This document shows positions 1 to 11,924 of a DNA stretch of 64,000 bases, piece after piece; the first letter of the stretch is position 1, and each line of letters opens with the position of its first letter. The notes beneath the pieces were generated by a model. The model made no database searches. It worked only from the letters and a program-made list of their open reading frames with translations, and was not told the DNA's origin. The stretch is from Phytophthora hibernalis (Eukaryota > Oomycota > Peronosporomycetes > Peronosporales > Peronosporaceae): positions 485,563 through 549,562 of the forward strand of contig JAAKBF010000229.1 in NCBI GenBank assembly GCA_012656075.1, written 5' to 3'. The position numbers were made by a program, and so were the translations under genes.

Positions 1-276
1 GTCCATGCAAGTGTGAGCAGAATTTGGTGCAGGACCAAATTCCAGCTCCAGGTTCTTTTATAATTTTGAATTACCGGTACAATATCTCTCCAAAACCGCG
101 AGTTATTCCCGAGCTAGCTAATTCACTGTACAATTTTATACACTGCTTCGTCTAATAAATATGTTGCATAGTGTAGAACGCAGGTTTGGTCGTACTTAAA
201 TGAAATTAAACTGTAGTTATTTCAATTTAGTCACAGCCTTTTCCTTACTGAAAGCAAATCAAAACGCGGCCTTAAA
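1..276. other. Upstream non-coding stretch
   Basis: AT-rich sequence with no open frame of useful length and no repeat or RNA gene that I can recognise. It lies upstream of the helicase-associated-like repeat gene and could hold its promoter. Confidence 0.5.
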
Positions 277-335
277 TTGACACACGACACGGACCATCAA
301 ATTCTGACCAAAATGCTGGGAGCGCGACATCGGGC

Positions 336-1533
336 GTGGGTCCTCAAGCCGCTGCTCGACCGCCCCCACTACCAACTCGATGCCTTCTGGCGACACAAGC
401 AGGCGAAGAGGACGACGGTGCTGATGCTACCCACCAGAAGAGTAGTCGATGGGAGGACAAAGTCGTCCCCGCTCTTCGAACGTACAGGGAACTGAATGGA
501 AACACGCTGGTGGCCCAGCATTTTGTCGTTCCAAGTGACTCGCTCTGGCCCAAAGTGGCGTGGGGCTACAGACTCGGAAACGCGGTGAACTCGCTGAGGA
601 AGAGGCTGCAGAAAGGAGATTTAGCCTCCACATTCGTGGATGAGCTTCAGAAATTAAACTTTGTACAAGATGTGAGCCAATATCACTGGGAGGAAGCATT
701 TATGCCCGCTCTAAGACGCTACTACAAGCTGGAGGGCCATACAGACGTACCTTACCGTTTTGTTGTCCCTATGGGGGACAAGACGTGGCCCGAGCTGGCG
801 TGGGGGTGGGCACTTGGATCCAGCGTCAACAGTATTCGCTGTAGAGATGCGTACGCGGAGCAGATTGTTGCGTCGCAGGAAGAGCTCCGGGGATGGACTT
901 TTGCTTCACGGACATCTCCGAAAGAGATTGGACTGAGAAAGTTCTGCCGGCGTTGAGGGTGTATCGTCAAGTTTTTGGCCATTGCATCGTAGACACGTCG
1001 TTTGTCGTGCCTGCTGAGCCCCCATGGCCAGAGAGATCATGGGGATTGCGTCTTGGATCTACTGCCACAATGATTCGTAGCGGTCAAAATTATGCAAAAC
1101 AGTCGACTCATGATAAGGCGGTCCTCGATTCTCTGGGTTTCGCCTGGAATATTCGTGGCTCGGTGTGGAAAGAGCGCATAGCGCCAACATTGAAAATGTT
1201 CGCGACGCAAAATAGACACTGCAAGATTCCGTGGGGTTTTGTCGTGCCGTCACATGATCCTTGGCCAAATTATGCGTGGGGGATAGCTATTGGGAATGTC
1301 CTCTATAGAGTGAGGAAGGATGGAGCGTATTTCTCGCATTTCGGTCGCGATGCCGACTGGTTGGACACGTTGGGACTCAATATGAGACTCTCGCCTGAAG
1401 CATTTAAAAGTGTGTTGCGCCGTTGCTGGATACGTACGAGACAGTGACTGGCGACCGATACGTTCCAGACGACTTTGTCATCCGACCGGAGGCTCCGTGG
1501 CCTGAAAAATGTGGGGTGTCCATTTGGGTGTGA
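336..1533 (+). pseudogene. Broken protein of five tandem WP/WG repeats resembling the helicase-associated (HA) domain
   Basis: Five repeats about 70 residues apart follow the pattern F-V-V-P-x(3,5)-W-P-x(3)-W-G-x(2)-L-G, each preceded by a segment like VLPALRVYRQVFGH. Repeats 1-2 are in the frame from 336, repeats 3-4 in the frame of 893-1447, and repeat 5 (about 1444-1533) in the third frame. The shifts fall near 890 and 1440. Long arrays of this unit occur in stramenopile hypothetical proteins that match the helicase-associated domain; their function is unknown and no helicase core is present here. No convincing ATG was found: an open frame starts near 277 and the usable one near 336. Each shift could be a single-base consensus error, so the gene may be intact in the organism. 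Confidence 0.6.
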
Positions 1534-1713
1534 TTATAGCTCGCAATGCGCACAATTTGGTTTGATGGCCACCGTAATTTGGAATGAAGATACTTCGCTG
1601 TATTAATGTTTTTTAATCGCTCACCAATGTCGCGTTACCGGTATCTCAGCATTTTACCAATCCCAATCGGCGCGGTTCACTTTCTAAGGTTGGGATTTCC
1701 TTGAGGGGGCGTC
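1534..1713. promoter_or_regulatory. Upstream region of the WD40/FN3 gene
   Basis: This 180-bp gap separates the repeat protein from the ATG at 1714. It contains the likely 5' leader of the WD40/FN3 gene. No distinct core-promoter motif stands out. Confidence 0.3.
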
Positions 1714-4700
1714 ATGGGGAAGGAGTCGCGGAGGAAACAACTCGACGAACAGAGGAAGCAAATTTTCGGTGATGGTCGCAGTGCAGAAGACCGAGTAAAT
1801 GCTCGAGTGATGCTCGATGCCCTACAGAAGATGTTGGAAGACGATGCCCTACGAGAAGATGGTAGTTGGTTGCTCTTATCGAGTTGAGTTGTTGGGAGAT
1901 GAACAGTTTTGACTTGTTTTCTACTTCAAGGATTCTACTTTGTCAACGGCAAGTATGCGGCTTCTAGACGGCCACGACCCACGCCGGGTATGAAGACGCG
2001 AGCGTTTGAAAGTCATCGAAGCAGTATCACCGACGTCGCGATTGTTCGCATTGCACCACGTTCTCACGAGGAAAAAGAGCTGGTGATACTCTTCATGTTC
2101 GGCTTGGACAGGTGGGTGGCTGCAAGTGTGTGCGAAGCGAGTAGAGTTGCTTTCTGATGGTGTTCTATTTGAATTAGTGTATCTGTCTGGAACTTCAGCA
2201 ATGGCAAAATGCTCAGCAGTCTCGACGTGTCTTCATTTCACGCTCGCTTTATCTGTGGTGGAGCTGTGCAACCTCAAAATACCGAGCTGGATACTCTTGT
2301 TTTTGCTTACGCTACCTGTAAGTGTGTTGTGAAGAGATCAAAGAGGACGGACTAGCATTTTTGCTGACATTTTTTTGGCGATGTCGATAGCACAGACAAC
2401 GAACCACTTGTCCACTGCTTCGACTATCAGCAGAACACGCTCATTCCAGCCACGACCTCAGTGAAAACATTCGACGTGGCGAACAACTACGGCACGGGAC
2501 ACCAGCAAGCCATCTCGGCGATGAAATTCAGCCATGATGGCGGACTACTCGTTACAACCTCGTGGGATTCAACGTGCATGATCTGGAAAGTGACTCAAAT
2601 GATAAAGGCTGACAAGGATCAAACTTTATCCTGTCCTCTTACGCCAGGAGCTAATGTTGACCAGGCCGTGCGTTTGACGCTCATGTTGATTCTACCTGTC
2701 CACAAAGAAGGAGCTTCGTGTCTTAACTTCACTGTGGATGATCAGGTTCTGGTGACCTGTGGGGGGTGTGGTGAAGCTGTGGGATATTACTGAAGCAGCA
2801 ACAAACAACCAAGAGAATGAAGGTGACCTCGACAAAGCGGGCAAGACGTCGCCACTAGATAATCAGCTCCTGGAGTGGCAGCGAGCGATTCCATTCTCAT
2901 TTTCCATCGTGTCATCGTCAAATCTCTTCGCCTTTGACGAGTCGATGGGAACGCTCGTTGCAAACCATGACTGGCTACACTTTCGTGAAAACAATGAGAT
3001 GTTGACACTAGTCGCTCCTTCTCAGAGCAGAGATGAGCGTAACAAAGCCATAGATATCAAACAATGTCTCGGGTATATCATCGAAGAGATCGACCCCAAG
3101 AACGATGAAGAACAAAGATTACTCAATACCATCAAGGGAGGCCAGAATCACAGAGGTGAAGATGGAAAAACGGAAAACGATAAAACAAGTGCATCTGGAG
3201 ATCTCGACGAGAACAACCAAGTGAATGTACTGACACCAGACGAGGTTGCTCGATTGAAAACGCAGTTCAGAAACATGGAGAATTTCGACTTTGAAAGGCT
3301 CTTTACACCCGCGTTGTCGCTTTCGTTGGATACCGATGAGGTCTTCGACGCCATTCCAGCTAAAGCGGTGACGAGGATTCCAACTCGCCCAGACGCAAAT
3401 GGCCGATTGATTCGCACTTTTTCAAACTGCAAATCGGTACGTTTCAAGGTTTTGTTATTCTCTACTGAAGTACATTTTTTAATGCTCGATCAACTAATGG
3501 TTATGTTGTTGTGCTCGATGAGGATGAAACATTCTCCTCTCACTCATCAACCATAACTGGCTGTGCCGTAGCTCAAGAACTTGACCTGGTTGTGACTGTG
3601 GCGCTCGATAAGTCTATCAGATACTGGTCGCTGGAGCAAGGTGTCGTCCTAGAAGCGGTCTTTGACGCGCATAGCGCACCAATTACTTGCTGTGCTCTTA
3701 CATCGCCAACCACTTGCGACTTAAGTTTATACGAGATGTTACTGGCTACTGGTGGATCGGACAACTTGGTCAAAATTTGGAGGAGGGAGACTCCTGAGCG
3801 AGCTGAGTGCGTGTGCAGCTTGTCGGGGCACAACGACACCATCAGATCGACCGCTTTCGATCCGAGTGGTATTTCCCTCATCTCGACCAGTGAAGATACG
3901 ACTGCAATACTGTGGCGGGTCCGTCCTTCGAGCCCTGACCAGCCGGAAATACCCATCGTAGTATCTGTTGGCCGCTTCTCAATCAACATATCCTGGACTG
4001 AACCGCTTGCCAATGGCGCCAAGATTCTCCATTATGTTGTACGAATGGTGCAAACCAACACATTTCCAGGAGACGGAAGCGGTATCAAGGCTATCCCTGA
4101 CACGGAAGTTCCAGCGACATATCTTACTAAGACCATCGATAAACTCCAGCCAGGCGTTAAGTATACGCTTCAGGTCGCTGCTGTGAATCATGTACGTTCT
4201 CACTTGATGGTAATTGCAAACTGAAGGTAGCGTTTACTAACCTTTGCTTACTACAGATTGGGACAAGCGAATTCAGTGCTGCAACTGAGCCCGTGGAAAC
4301 ACTCGCTTTTGTTCCATCACGAATCGAACGCCCAGTGCAGCGCAACAATCCCGAAGCCACACGTATCACTCTTTCTTGGTCAGCCCCGTGCCCGAATGGT
4401 GCTTCAATTATGTCGTACACAATTCAATGCAGGCCAGAAAACAGTGCGTTTGTCCCGTTACGGGAACTCATTATTCCTGTGGCCGAACTGAAAGAATCCC
4501 CGTAGTGCAAGAAAATTTGTTGACAAACGCTATACGTCCAACAGCATCTGTGAAAACTAATTCATCGCTCGGTGCTCATCGCGCAAAAAGTAAGCGAAGC
4601 GAGATGATGAAAAAGGCGGACAGCGCTAACAATGCTGCTGCATCTCAAGCACTAACCCCAGCTTTAGCTGTCTCGAGAGTATCGAGAACGAACACAACCA

Positions 4701-6028
4701 CAACACTACATGTAGTTCAGCCTCTAAAACTGACTGCTACGCTTTCGTTCACAGTGGACAAACTCTGGCCTGGTGAGGTGTATCAGTTCGCGGTGGCAGC
4801 AACGAATCGCTGTGGTCTGGGCGAGTACTCACGAGTGAGCGACTACGTCAAGATGGATTGCACGGAGCCGGATCAGCCTAAAAACCTGAAATTGTGAACG
4901 TCGACAAACGGCAAATCGATATTCAGTGGGAAAAGCCACGCTGCAATGGCAGCGAGGTACTGCAGTACACGTTAAGATGGTGCCAGGTGACCGAGGGGTG
5001 TTCTTCCCCCAAAGAGTATTCACTCGATCTCCTCACACGATCGATAGCTGGGGCCAAGTACACATTGACCGACTTGGACCCTGGTTGCCCGGTACAAGTG
5101 TGGGTTTCTGCCTCTAACTTAGTGGACAGCAAGTTGTTGACATCTCTCGAATCCCCGCCAAGCGACTCGGTGTCTACCTTGTGCGATATCCCCGACACCC
5201 CGAAGCTCCTAATCTAGTTGAACCTTCAGCCCACACCCTTTTGCTCACGTGGGTGCCACCAAAGCGGAACGGTCTCCTATTGATGCCTACAACATTTCTC
5301 TTTACTCGGAAGACACGCAGTTTGGCGTCCGTGTCCGCACGCTAAGTCGAGAATTCACTCTGCTACCGCATGATATTCATCAAATCAGCCCAGATGCAGC
5401 AATGATGGCATTTCTGCTGTGTCACCTACGTGGTGCCACTTTCTATAGCGCCACACTGAGCGCGGTCAACAGGTTGGGAACCAGCGGTGTCAGTGTCGCC
5501 TGTGTTCCAATTCAAACTAATGGCCCGACAGTTCCCGTTGCATTTTCCGGCGCACCTACCATATCGGATGTGACGCCCATAAGCGCCATCGTGACGTGGA
5601 AGCTGCCTGTTCATGATGGTGGTGCAGCACTGCGTAGCTTCCACGTGGAATACAGTGTTCGTCCCAGTAGAAATGAAGCTCGGACTGAAGATAATTCGGA
5701 GAGTGGTGGGGATATCATTGTTTCTCGCGGACTCGAGCTACACGCGACGTTCCTCAAACCGCACCGTGTATACCGATTTCGCGTGTCTCCTGAGAATTGT
5801 ATTGGTCGTGCGAGTCCTAGCTCGTGGTCCGATGAATTTGTGACTCCCAGTCTTGTGGAATTTACGGTCGCTCGCTACTTTGTTGGCCGACCGCCGGAAC
5901 AGCACGACGCTGCACGCTACATCCAGCGACGATACCGAACTTGGAAACAGAATTACCTCGACAAGGCCCGTTTTGCTGCTGCACTTGTAGAAGTACTTCG
6001 TCATTGGCATTTTGAGTTCGATGATTGA
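1714..6028 (+). CDS. WD40 repeat - fibronectin type III - IQ motif protein, spliced
   Basis: The ATG at 1714 opens MGKESRRKQLDEQRKQ. GT-AG introns are inferred at 1862-1930, 2112-2198, 2318-2395, 3437-3522 and 4192-4256; each junction keeps the reading frame. The N-terminal half has WD40 blades (MKFSHDGG...SWDSTCMIW near 2520-2590, VVKLWDIT near 2770, SIRYWSLE near 3615, NLVKIWRR near 3765, TTAILWRV near 3900). The C-terminal half has several FN3 domains (ISWTEPLANGAKILHYVVR, LSWSAPCPNGASIMSY, IQWEKPRCNGSEVLQY, VTWKLPVHDGGAALRS). An IQ-type calmodulin motif, AARYIQRRYRTWKQN, lies near 5912-5955. Stop TGA at 6026-6028. Five one-base shifts interrupt it: one extra G in G6 at 2761-2766, and one base missing at about 4497-4500 (C run), 4889-4891 (A run), 5197-5200 (C run) and 5274-5276 (C run). 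Role unknown; the domain mix suggests a cytoskeletal or axonemal scaffold. Confidence 0.75.
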
Positions 6029-6080
6029 TGAAGGCACGCAAAAATATAAAAAATGTTGAATTTTATTCTGCCGTGTTGTT

Positions 6081-6644
6081 GTACGAAGTATTATACTGGG
6101 AGATAGGTAGCGAAGCTACATTTAGCTATTGGGAAGCCCAACGAGGATTATTTGACGTCAACTGGGTCAACGTTCGTGCAACACGAGTGTGGTCAACACA
6201 TATTTTGCGTGAGTGAATTTAGAGTCAAGTGAGCTTATGAGCCGACACTATTGAGTGTGAACGAACGAGCTTGTTGGACTGTTGTAGAGTGTAGTGTGTG
6301 AGCCAGTTGAGTTTGAGTGTAGTGTGAGAGCTCGATGGGTTTGTTGAGTGTGAACGAGCGAGCTCATGGAAGCTAAAGACAAGTTCTGTGTTGAGTGTGT
6401 GCGCCAGTTGAGTGTAACGTTGTGTGAGCCATGTTCTGTGTAGTGTGCGCAGGTTGAGTACGATTGCGTGCGCAAATTTATTATCGGCGCAGGAATATGT
6501 GAGTCTGCGCACTGTGGACTCGACACCATGCACTGTGACGAGAGCTTCGAGTACGCGGGCTTTCGTGAATACCAATAAATAGCGGGGGTGAAAATAAAGC
6601 CAACGCTACGCCTAATATTCTATCTCCCAGACTAAACAACGTAC
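6081..6644. repeat. Segment with imperfect terminal inverted repeats and minisatellite-like core
   Basis: The left end (6081-6118: GTACG...CTGGGAGATAGGTAGC) is matched in reverse complement by the right end (about 6600-6644: CTATCTCCCAG...CGTAC), giving imperfect inverted ends about 40 bp long. The core (about 6216-6540) is a degenerate array of GTGTGAGC/AGTTGAGTGTG/GAACGAGCGAGCTC words. It may be a non-autonomous transposon or the terminal part of the TE that follows. There is no coding capacity on the + strand. Confidence 0.45.
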
Positions 6645-6788
6645 CTAGTTGTTTGCTTCTGTGATTTGCGCTCTCAACTGTCGTCTAAGTTGTCTGTGCA
6701 ACGTAAATAACTCGCTGTGCAAAAATAGACAAATCGTCGTCTCGCACAACGAGTCGCAGTCGCGAATTCTCAGCAGACACGAAGCAAG

Positions 6789-7658
6789 ATGGAGTCCGCT
6801 CTTATGGATCTTCCCTGTGAATGTGATGCAGAGGTGACCATAAAGATAGGAGAGCCCTTACGGAGTGCAGAGCCGTACATGGGGCACGTCGTTCTGTGTC
6901 GTTTCTTGATTGATGAGGGTTATGTAGTACTGAAGGAGAAGCTGAAGCTCTTGTTGGCGAACGACTCGACGGTTAGTTGGCCGGACGATGCAGGCGTCAA
7001 CATCAAAGCAACTGTAAACGCAAGACAATGCGACTATAAACAACTACCCGTTGAAGCGGACGCGCTCACGAGCTTTCTCAAGGTGTGGTGAACACACAAA
7101 ACCCAAACTCAGAGGGTAGCGTTGTTCATGTACGTCAGCAGAGTCAAGAAAACCGTCCCCATTCACCGCGCTACAGCAGCTCGGAAAGCGCAGGCCTCAC
7201 AAAATATAGCTGAGGCCCTGCGCACGGAAAATAAAGAGTCACCGGGTCCTGCATCGTTGAGTACTGGTCACCTGTACAAGCCAGGTAGCCTAAGGTAGCT
7301 CCAATCGCTCAGCCCGATAACGAGACTTTCAGCCAGATCAATTACATTGATTCCCGGTCACGTCAGCACCAACAAGAAATATCAACGAGGAAATAGCGAG
7401 ACTCGTCGCATTCACATTCAACTCAACGGTGTGTCGGTGCCCATCGACATCGACATCCAAGAGGTTTGGATGACTCTCGGTCTCCCTGGTTATGCTCTAC
7501 GACCTCCCTACCGAGAGCGGACCGTATTGACCACTGCTGTTCCTCATGATGCAGCTGATGTAGACCACGCAGAAGAAGATGAAGGCGACGAAGAGGCCGA
7601 AGGATCAGATTCCGATGAAAATGATGAGGGAAATGTGCACGTGTTTAGCCTTTACTAG
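6789..7658 (+). pseudogene. TE-associated ORF with acidic tail, two in-frame stops
   Basis: One frame runs from ATG 6789 to the stop at 7658 and is interrupted by TGA 7089-7091 and TAG 7296-7298. The first part (MESALMDLPCECDAEVTIKIG...) is followed by a basic stretch (VSRVKKTVPIHRATAARKAQ) and then an acidic tail rich in D and E (7552-7632). I recognise the style as a repeated oomycete transposon-linked protein but cannot name its domain. Its 3' end overlaps by 14 bp the 3' end of a DDE transposase on the other strand, so the two may be the ORFs of one element. Confidence 0.4.
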
Positions 7659-8271
7659 ATCTGTCGACGAAAACATGCTTAACTAGATCTGATAAATATC
7701 CACACTTTCTATAAATATTTTTTTCAACTGAATCATTTGCTCGAGTACAATCACGTAGTGCCACCTCCAAAACAGCTTCAGGATGTGCTCGAAATGCCAT
7801 GTTCTTGCGATTGATTATCCCTCGCTTGATAAGTGAGAATGATAACTCTATTGGGTTCAATTGGGGGCAATAAGGAGGGAGGAAGAACAGTAGCGCACCC
7901 GTCGAGTGCACTAAATCTTCGAGCTCGCGATACATGTGTATCTTTGCGGTATCGAGCACCACTATGCTTCTGAAAAGCGGCCACGGGTTTAACAACGGAG
8001 CAATCTTTTCCGTAAAAGCTTTACAGAAAAGGCTCGTGCTGCAGGCTTGCGATGGATTTTCACACTTAAAGAAGTACATGACATAAATAGCCCCGATAAA
8101 ATATATTTCTTTCAAAAATGGCCACGTTTCCATGCTTGAATCGCTTTCGCACGGGTCTAGCGGACCTCTCACTGGAGGGGATCTTCCAAGCAAAGCTGTA
8201 CGAGTCTTAGACGCATAACCGTTGGATAAATCGCAAAAGTAGTCTGGAAGCTCGTGTTTCCAGACGCCGGT
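7645..8271 (-). pseudogene. DDE transposase fragment (Tc1/IS630-like DDE_3 type), 5'-truncated
   Basis: On the minus strand the frame stays open from about 8271 to the stop at 7645. It contains VVLDTAKIHMYRELEDL (second catalytic Asp context) and FLPPYCPQLNPIELSFSLIK (the Pro-rich loop and the catalytic Glu), the signature of the DDE_3 family. Upstream sequence (VWKHELPDYFCDLSNGYASK) is still coding-like before a stop near 8271, so the N-terminus with the first Asp and the DNA-binding domain is missing or frameshifted. This is a dead copy. It is convergent with the 6789-7658 ORF. Confidence 0.65.
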
Positions 8272-8689
8272 TTAAAGCAAGGCACTCGTTATTTTCCCCG
8301 ATTGGGTTACACGAGACGGGACATTGATGCCCAACCATACCCGTTTCGGGTACCCGAATATGCCCGACTAAAGTAGAGCCGGGGACGTCTTCACTTGATG
8401 AGTCCTACATTACATGTGTATACCCGGATATTCCTAGGAAACTTTGGCAATGTGACGCCGACGACCAAGAGCGGTCAAGCGCCAAAGTACAGCGCCAAAG
8501 CACTCAGCTACGGAACGAAGTAGGAAAATTGCAAAGTTTGAATGAAATGAATCGAAACAGAATATATTTGTTGGACTTAAACGCACATGCATAGGTATCG
8601 ATAGCGCAAATACTGCAGCTCTTTCTTACTCAGCAAATTCAATTTGTCGGCGCCAGCAAACATTTCAAATGCTATCATCATGTATATTT
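8272..8689. other. Spacer between transposase fragment and Gypsy element A
   Basis: No gene is visible. GC-rich words (CCCGTTTCGGGTACCCG near 8325-8345) are palindromic. Homology to the retroelement starts abruptly at about 8690, so this is probably the truncation point of element A. No 5' LTR is visible. Confidence 0.4.
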
Positions 8690-8700
8690 CGGCGCACTAC

Positions 8701-8853
8701 TGTTTCAAGGGGTGCAAGAGGTGCAAACAAGTCCACGACGCGGGAAAGTGAGAAGCATTCAACGAGCTGGCGTCTCTTCTGAAGGCGAAGGTGGAGAAGA
8801 AAGACCTCTCGCCAGAACTTCAAGAATTGGTCTATGGGAGTCATTTAAACTAG
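8701..8853 (+). pseudogene. Gag C-terminal remnant of element A (zinc-knuckle region)
   Basis: The frame from 8701 reads CFKGCKRCKQVHDAGK, then TGA at 8749-8751 where a Cys codon (TGC) would be expected to complete the metal-binding set, then EAFNELASLLKAKVEKK... to TAG at 8851-8853. This is the tail of the Gag protein; everything upstream is lost. The TGC-to-TGA change is an inference from the spacing of the zinc-binding residues. Confidence 0.55.
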
Positions 8854-9097
8854 GCAGCCCTCCAACTGAAACTGGGTTGATCCCAATGGGGCTGTCACAG
8901 TTAGCCGAACCTGCACTGGACGCCGACTATTTGTTTGCGTTCACGGGTTCGTGCAAACGGCCTGATGATTTAAATATGGATTATGTGGAATCGACGGAAA
9001 ATGGAGAAGAGAGAGGCGCAAGCCTCGGTGAGAGTGAAGTGAATGTGGATGTGCGAAGGAAGCTGCTGGTACGGTTACCGAGGCTTCAATCGCAAGT

Positions 9098-10107
9098 ATG
9101 GCTGTGACCGAGCGTGAGCCCCGAAGACTCGGCCAGGCAATCAAGTTGTTGTCTGGGGAGAGGATGGGGTGGTGGTCGGCCCAACGCTACGACAAGAGGA
9201 AGCGACTGCGTGCCATGGTAAACGGGGCAGTGGATGACGCGAGAACGAGGATTCTGCTCGACACAGGAGCGAATGTGAGCGTGATCTCAGCTTCCTATGC
9301 GAAGAGACTACGCGTGCGGGAGGTTTCAGACCACGATCGCAGTCTGGAGGTTAGAGGAATCAATCCAGGGGTGATGGAGACACGCCGCTGAGCACTCGTT
9401 AAGATCACCTTTGGGTGGGAACGAGTGTATGAATTCGAGTTGTGGATTATGAATCATAGCGCAGGAGTCGATGTGGTCTCGGAACGGACTTCATGATACC
9501 AGCTGGAGTGCGGTTAGACTTGTTCCATGGTACGGCCCGGTTACCGGATGAAGTTATGGTTCCCCTGGTGAAGTCCCAGAACGCGGATGACGCTCCGGTA
9601 TATGGTCTACAAGTAGTCGGTGGTCCGACCGAGGATTTGTCAGTCGCGGGACGGGAGTGGCACGAGTTTAAACTACCTCGACGACGCCTATCTCTGAACA
9701 CACACGAGGTGTGGATTCGCCGGATTGGGAATCTCTTGCCGACAGTGACGAGGTTTCAGCGAGGACAACCAGCGATTATCCAACTGAGTAATGTATCACC
9801 GAGAGTTGATCACTGTACAAACCACGAGTCAGTGGTACTATGGGTACCACGTGGCGATCTCCCGCAAGGGCGTGGCTACACCCGGCTACGATCGGCGAAG
9901 TACGACGAATGGCAAGTGCTGGAGTACGCCGAGTGTCGGGATGCCACGTTGCTGAAGCGTGAAAGCAAGCTGTACGAGCAGTGGTTAGCCAGTCAACCAC
10001 CAGCAGTCGAGCGGCGGGAATATCCGACGCCTCGGAAGATTCTTTCCCGACCGATAGCGCACCAAGATGGGCATCGAATGGATCGTCTTCAGAGCGTTGA
10101 AGAGTGA
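9098..10107 (+). pseudogene. Retropepsin and linker region of element A
   Basis: ILLDTGANVSVISASYAKRL near 9250-9310 is the retroviral-type aspartic protease active site (D-T-G). The frame meets TGA at 9389-9391, continues open in the same frame (ALVKITFGWERVYEFELWIM) and shifts by one base near 9480 into the frame of 9493-10107 (MIPAGVRLDLFHGTARLPDE...). The long region after the protease has no recognised domain and links to the reverse transcriptase. It belongs to the Pol polyprotein of element A. Confidence 0.65.
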
Positions 10108-10134
10108 CACGCACAGCAGAGTGGGTGCGACCAC

Positions 10135-11924
10135 TTGACAGTAACCGTTACTCTGGTAACCTCGGACATGATGGCTATGGACATAGAAGCCGAGGAACGT
10201 GAGGATTTAACCACGTCCGAATCCTCGGACAGGGGTGACGGCGATGTAATTACCGGCGAGGCACCGGAATCCGTGGTCACCGAAGATTCGGAGACACGTC
10301 TGGAGTCGGTGTTTGTAGCGCAAACGACTGGCGTTTCCACTGGCGCCGCTGCCGATATTGACGATACTCTCGGCGGTGTGGCCGAGCATGGGGCAAACGA
10401 AATCGAGTTGACCGATTACGCACATGAGTTGGCATTCCTCCCAGACCAGACCGAAGCCTCGGATACGGTTTTGAATTATACAGGACCCAACGTAGCGAAC
10501 CCGGAGGCCACGTCCGAGCAACAACGAGCATTGATCAAAGTGTTACAGATGCATGAGGAGATCATGATTTCGAGCGGAAACGCTCTGCCACCGCCAGCCT
10601 ATGGCGTGGTATGCGATATCGATGTACAGGGGCACCCTCCGATTAAACAGAGGGCTCGGCGTACACCGCTGAAGCACCTGAAGCAGTTATACGAGTTACT
10701 GAATGGCTTGTTGAAAGCTCGGTTGGTAGCGTTCTCGGACAGCCCTTGGGCATCCCCGATTGTGATCGTGTTGAAGAAGAACGGCGTTGATATTCGCATG
10801 TACATTGATTACAAGATGGTGAATGCAATCACCGCGATAATGGAGTATGCCATGCCGCTGGTCTACGATTTGTTAACGGACCTAGAAGCCTACCTGTGGT
10901 TTTGCTCTTTGGATGCAGCTAGCGGATTTTGGGCAATAATGTTGCCGATGAGAGCTCGGAAAATCTCGGCCTTCGTTTGTGCACTCGGCCACTTTGCGTG
11001 GCTGCGTATGCCGTTTGGCCTGAAGAACGCACCGATGATATTCCAACGAATGGTCGACAATGCTCTATGGGGTTCGTTCAGCTCAAGGGCGGTTGGAACC
11101 AGCTCTCTGAGTTGATGCGGTTGGCTGAAGCGGCCGCTGAAGCCGCAAGAACAGGGGTGACCGGCGGTTCTGCACAACTGTCCGAGGCTTCGACAGCTTT
11201 TCCGACCAAGTTCGAGGCTGACCGCGAGTCCTCGGTGACGCTCGACGCTGTGACCCAACTGTTGAATAGCCCTGTAGCGGATATGATCTCCACAGGAGAA
11301 GCAGATGAGTCCTCGTTGGTGCCATTGTTCGATCGGCGGTCGTTCGTTGACGATATTTGTTTCGGCTCCGAGACGTTTGACTCCTGTCTAGCCACCCTGG
11401 GCCGACTGCTTCAACGGTTTGGTGAGTGTCGAATAAGTGTGAGTTTCACGAAGAGCATTTTTGTACAAGGCCGAGTGGATTTTCTTTCGCATGAAGTGTC
11501 GGTCGACGGGATTCGGGCCGATCCAAAGAAGTTGATGATAGTGACGGAGCTGCCGTTCCCGTCATCGAAGAAAGGAATGCAGTCATTCCTCGGTGCGTTG
11601 AACTACAACAGCCGATTCATCCAAGACTTTGCAGTCTACGGGGCCGCCCTGTACCAACTTAAGGATGAGGATTTTACACTGGCAGGGAATTCATCCGCGG
11701 CTCACCGAAGCTTCGCGGTACTACAACAGAAGGTTGCAGACGCGCCGATACTACGGCACTTCGACCGAGCCAAAGTGGTGCACGTGACGTTATTCGCTAA
11801 CGAGTGGGCTCTGAGTTTCACTCTGATGCAGTATCATGACGCCAAGTTACACCCTGTGCGGTTCTGCGGTCGTGTACTGAAGGACGCAGAGAAAATTACC
11901 ACCCGACCGAGAAGGAGGTGTTAG
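10135..11924 (+). pseudogene. Reverse transcriptase and native RNase H start of element A, with a palm insertion
   Basis: The first frame (10135-11115) has an acidic leader, then RT motifs: SPWASPIVIVLKKNG, RMYIDYKMVNAIT, FCSLDAASGFWAI (first catalytic Asp) and MPFGLKNAPMIFQRMVDNAL. A one-base shift near 11070 moves to the frame of 10929-11924. There the catalytic SFVDDICFG appears only near 11341-11367, about 95 residues after the preceding motif; most Gypsy RTs have about 20 residues there. RT thumb/connection follows (GMQSFLGALNYNSRFIQDF). A one-base shift near 11915 leads to the next frame. The element's own RNase H is recognisable only weakly near 11770-12120. Confidence 0.7.

Noticed and set aside
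6081..6644. LTR pair interpretation
   Set aside because: The two ends are inverted, not direct, copies, so they are not LTRs.
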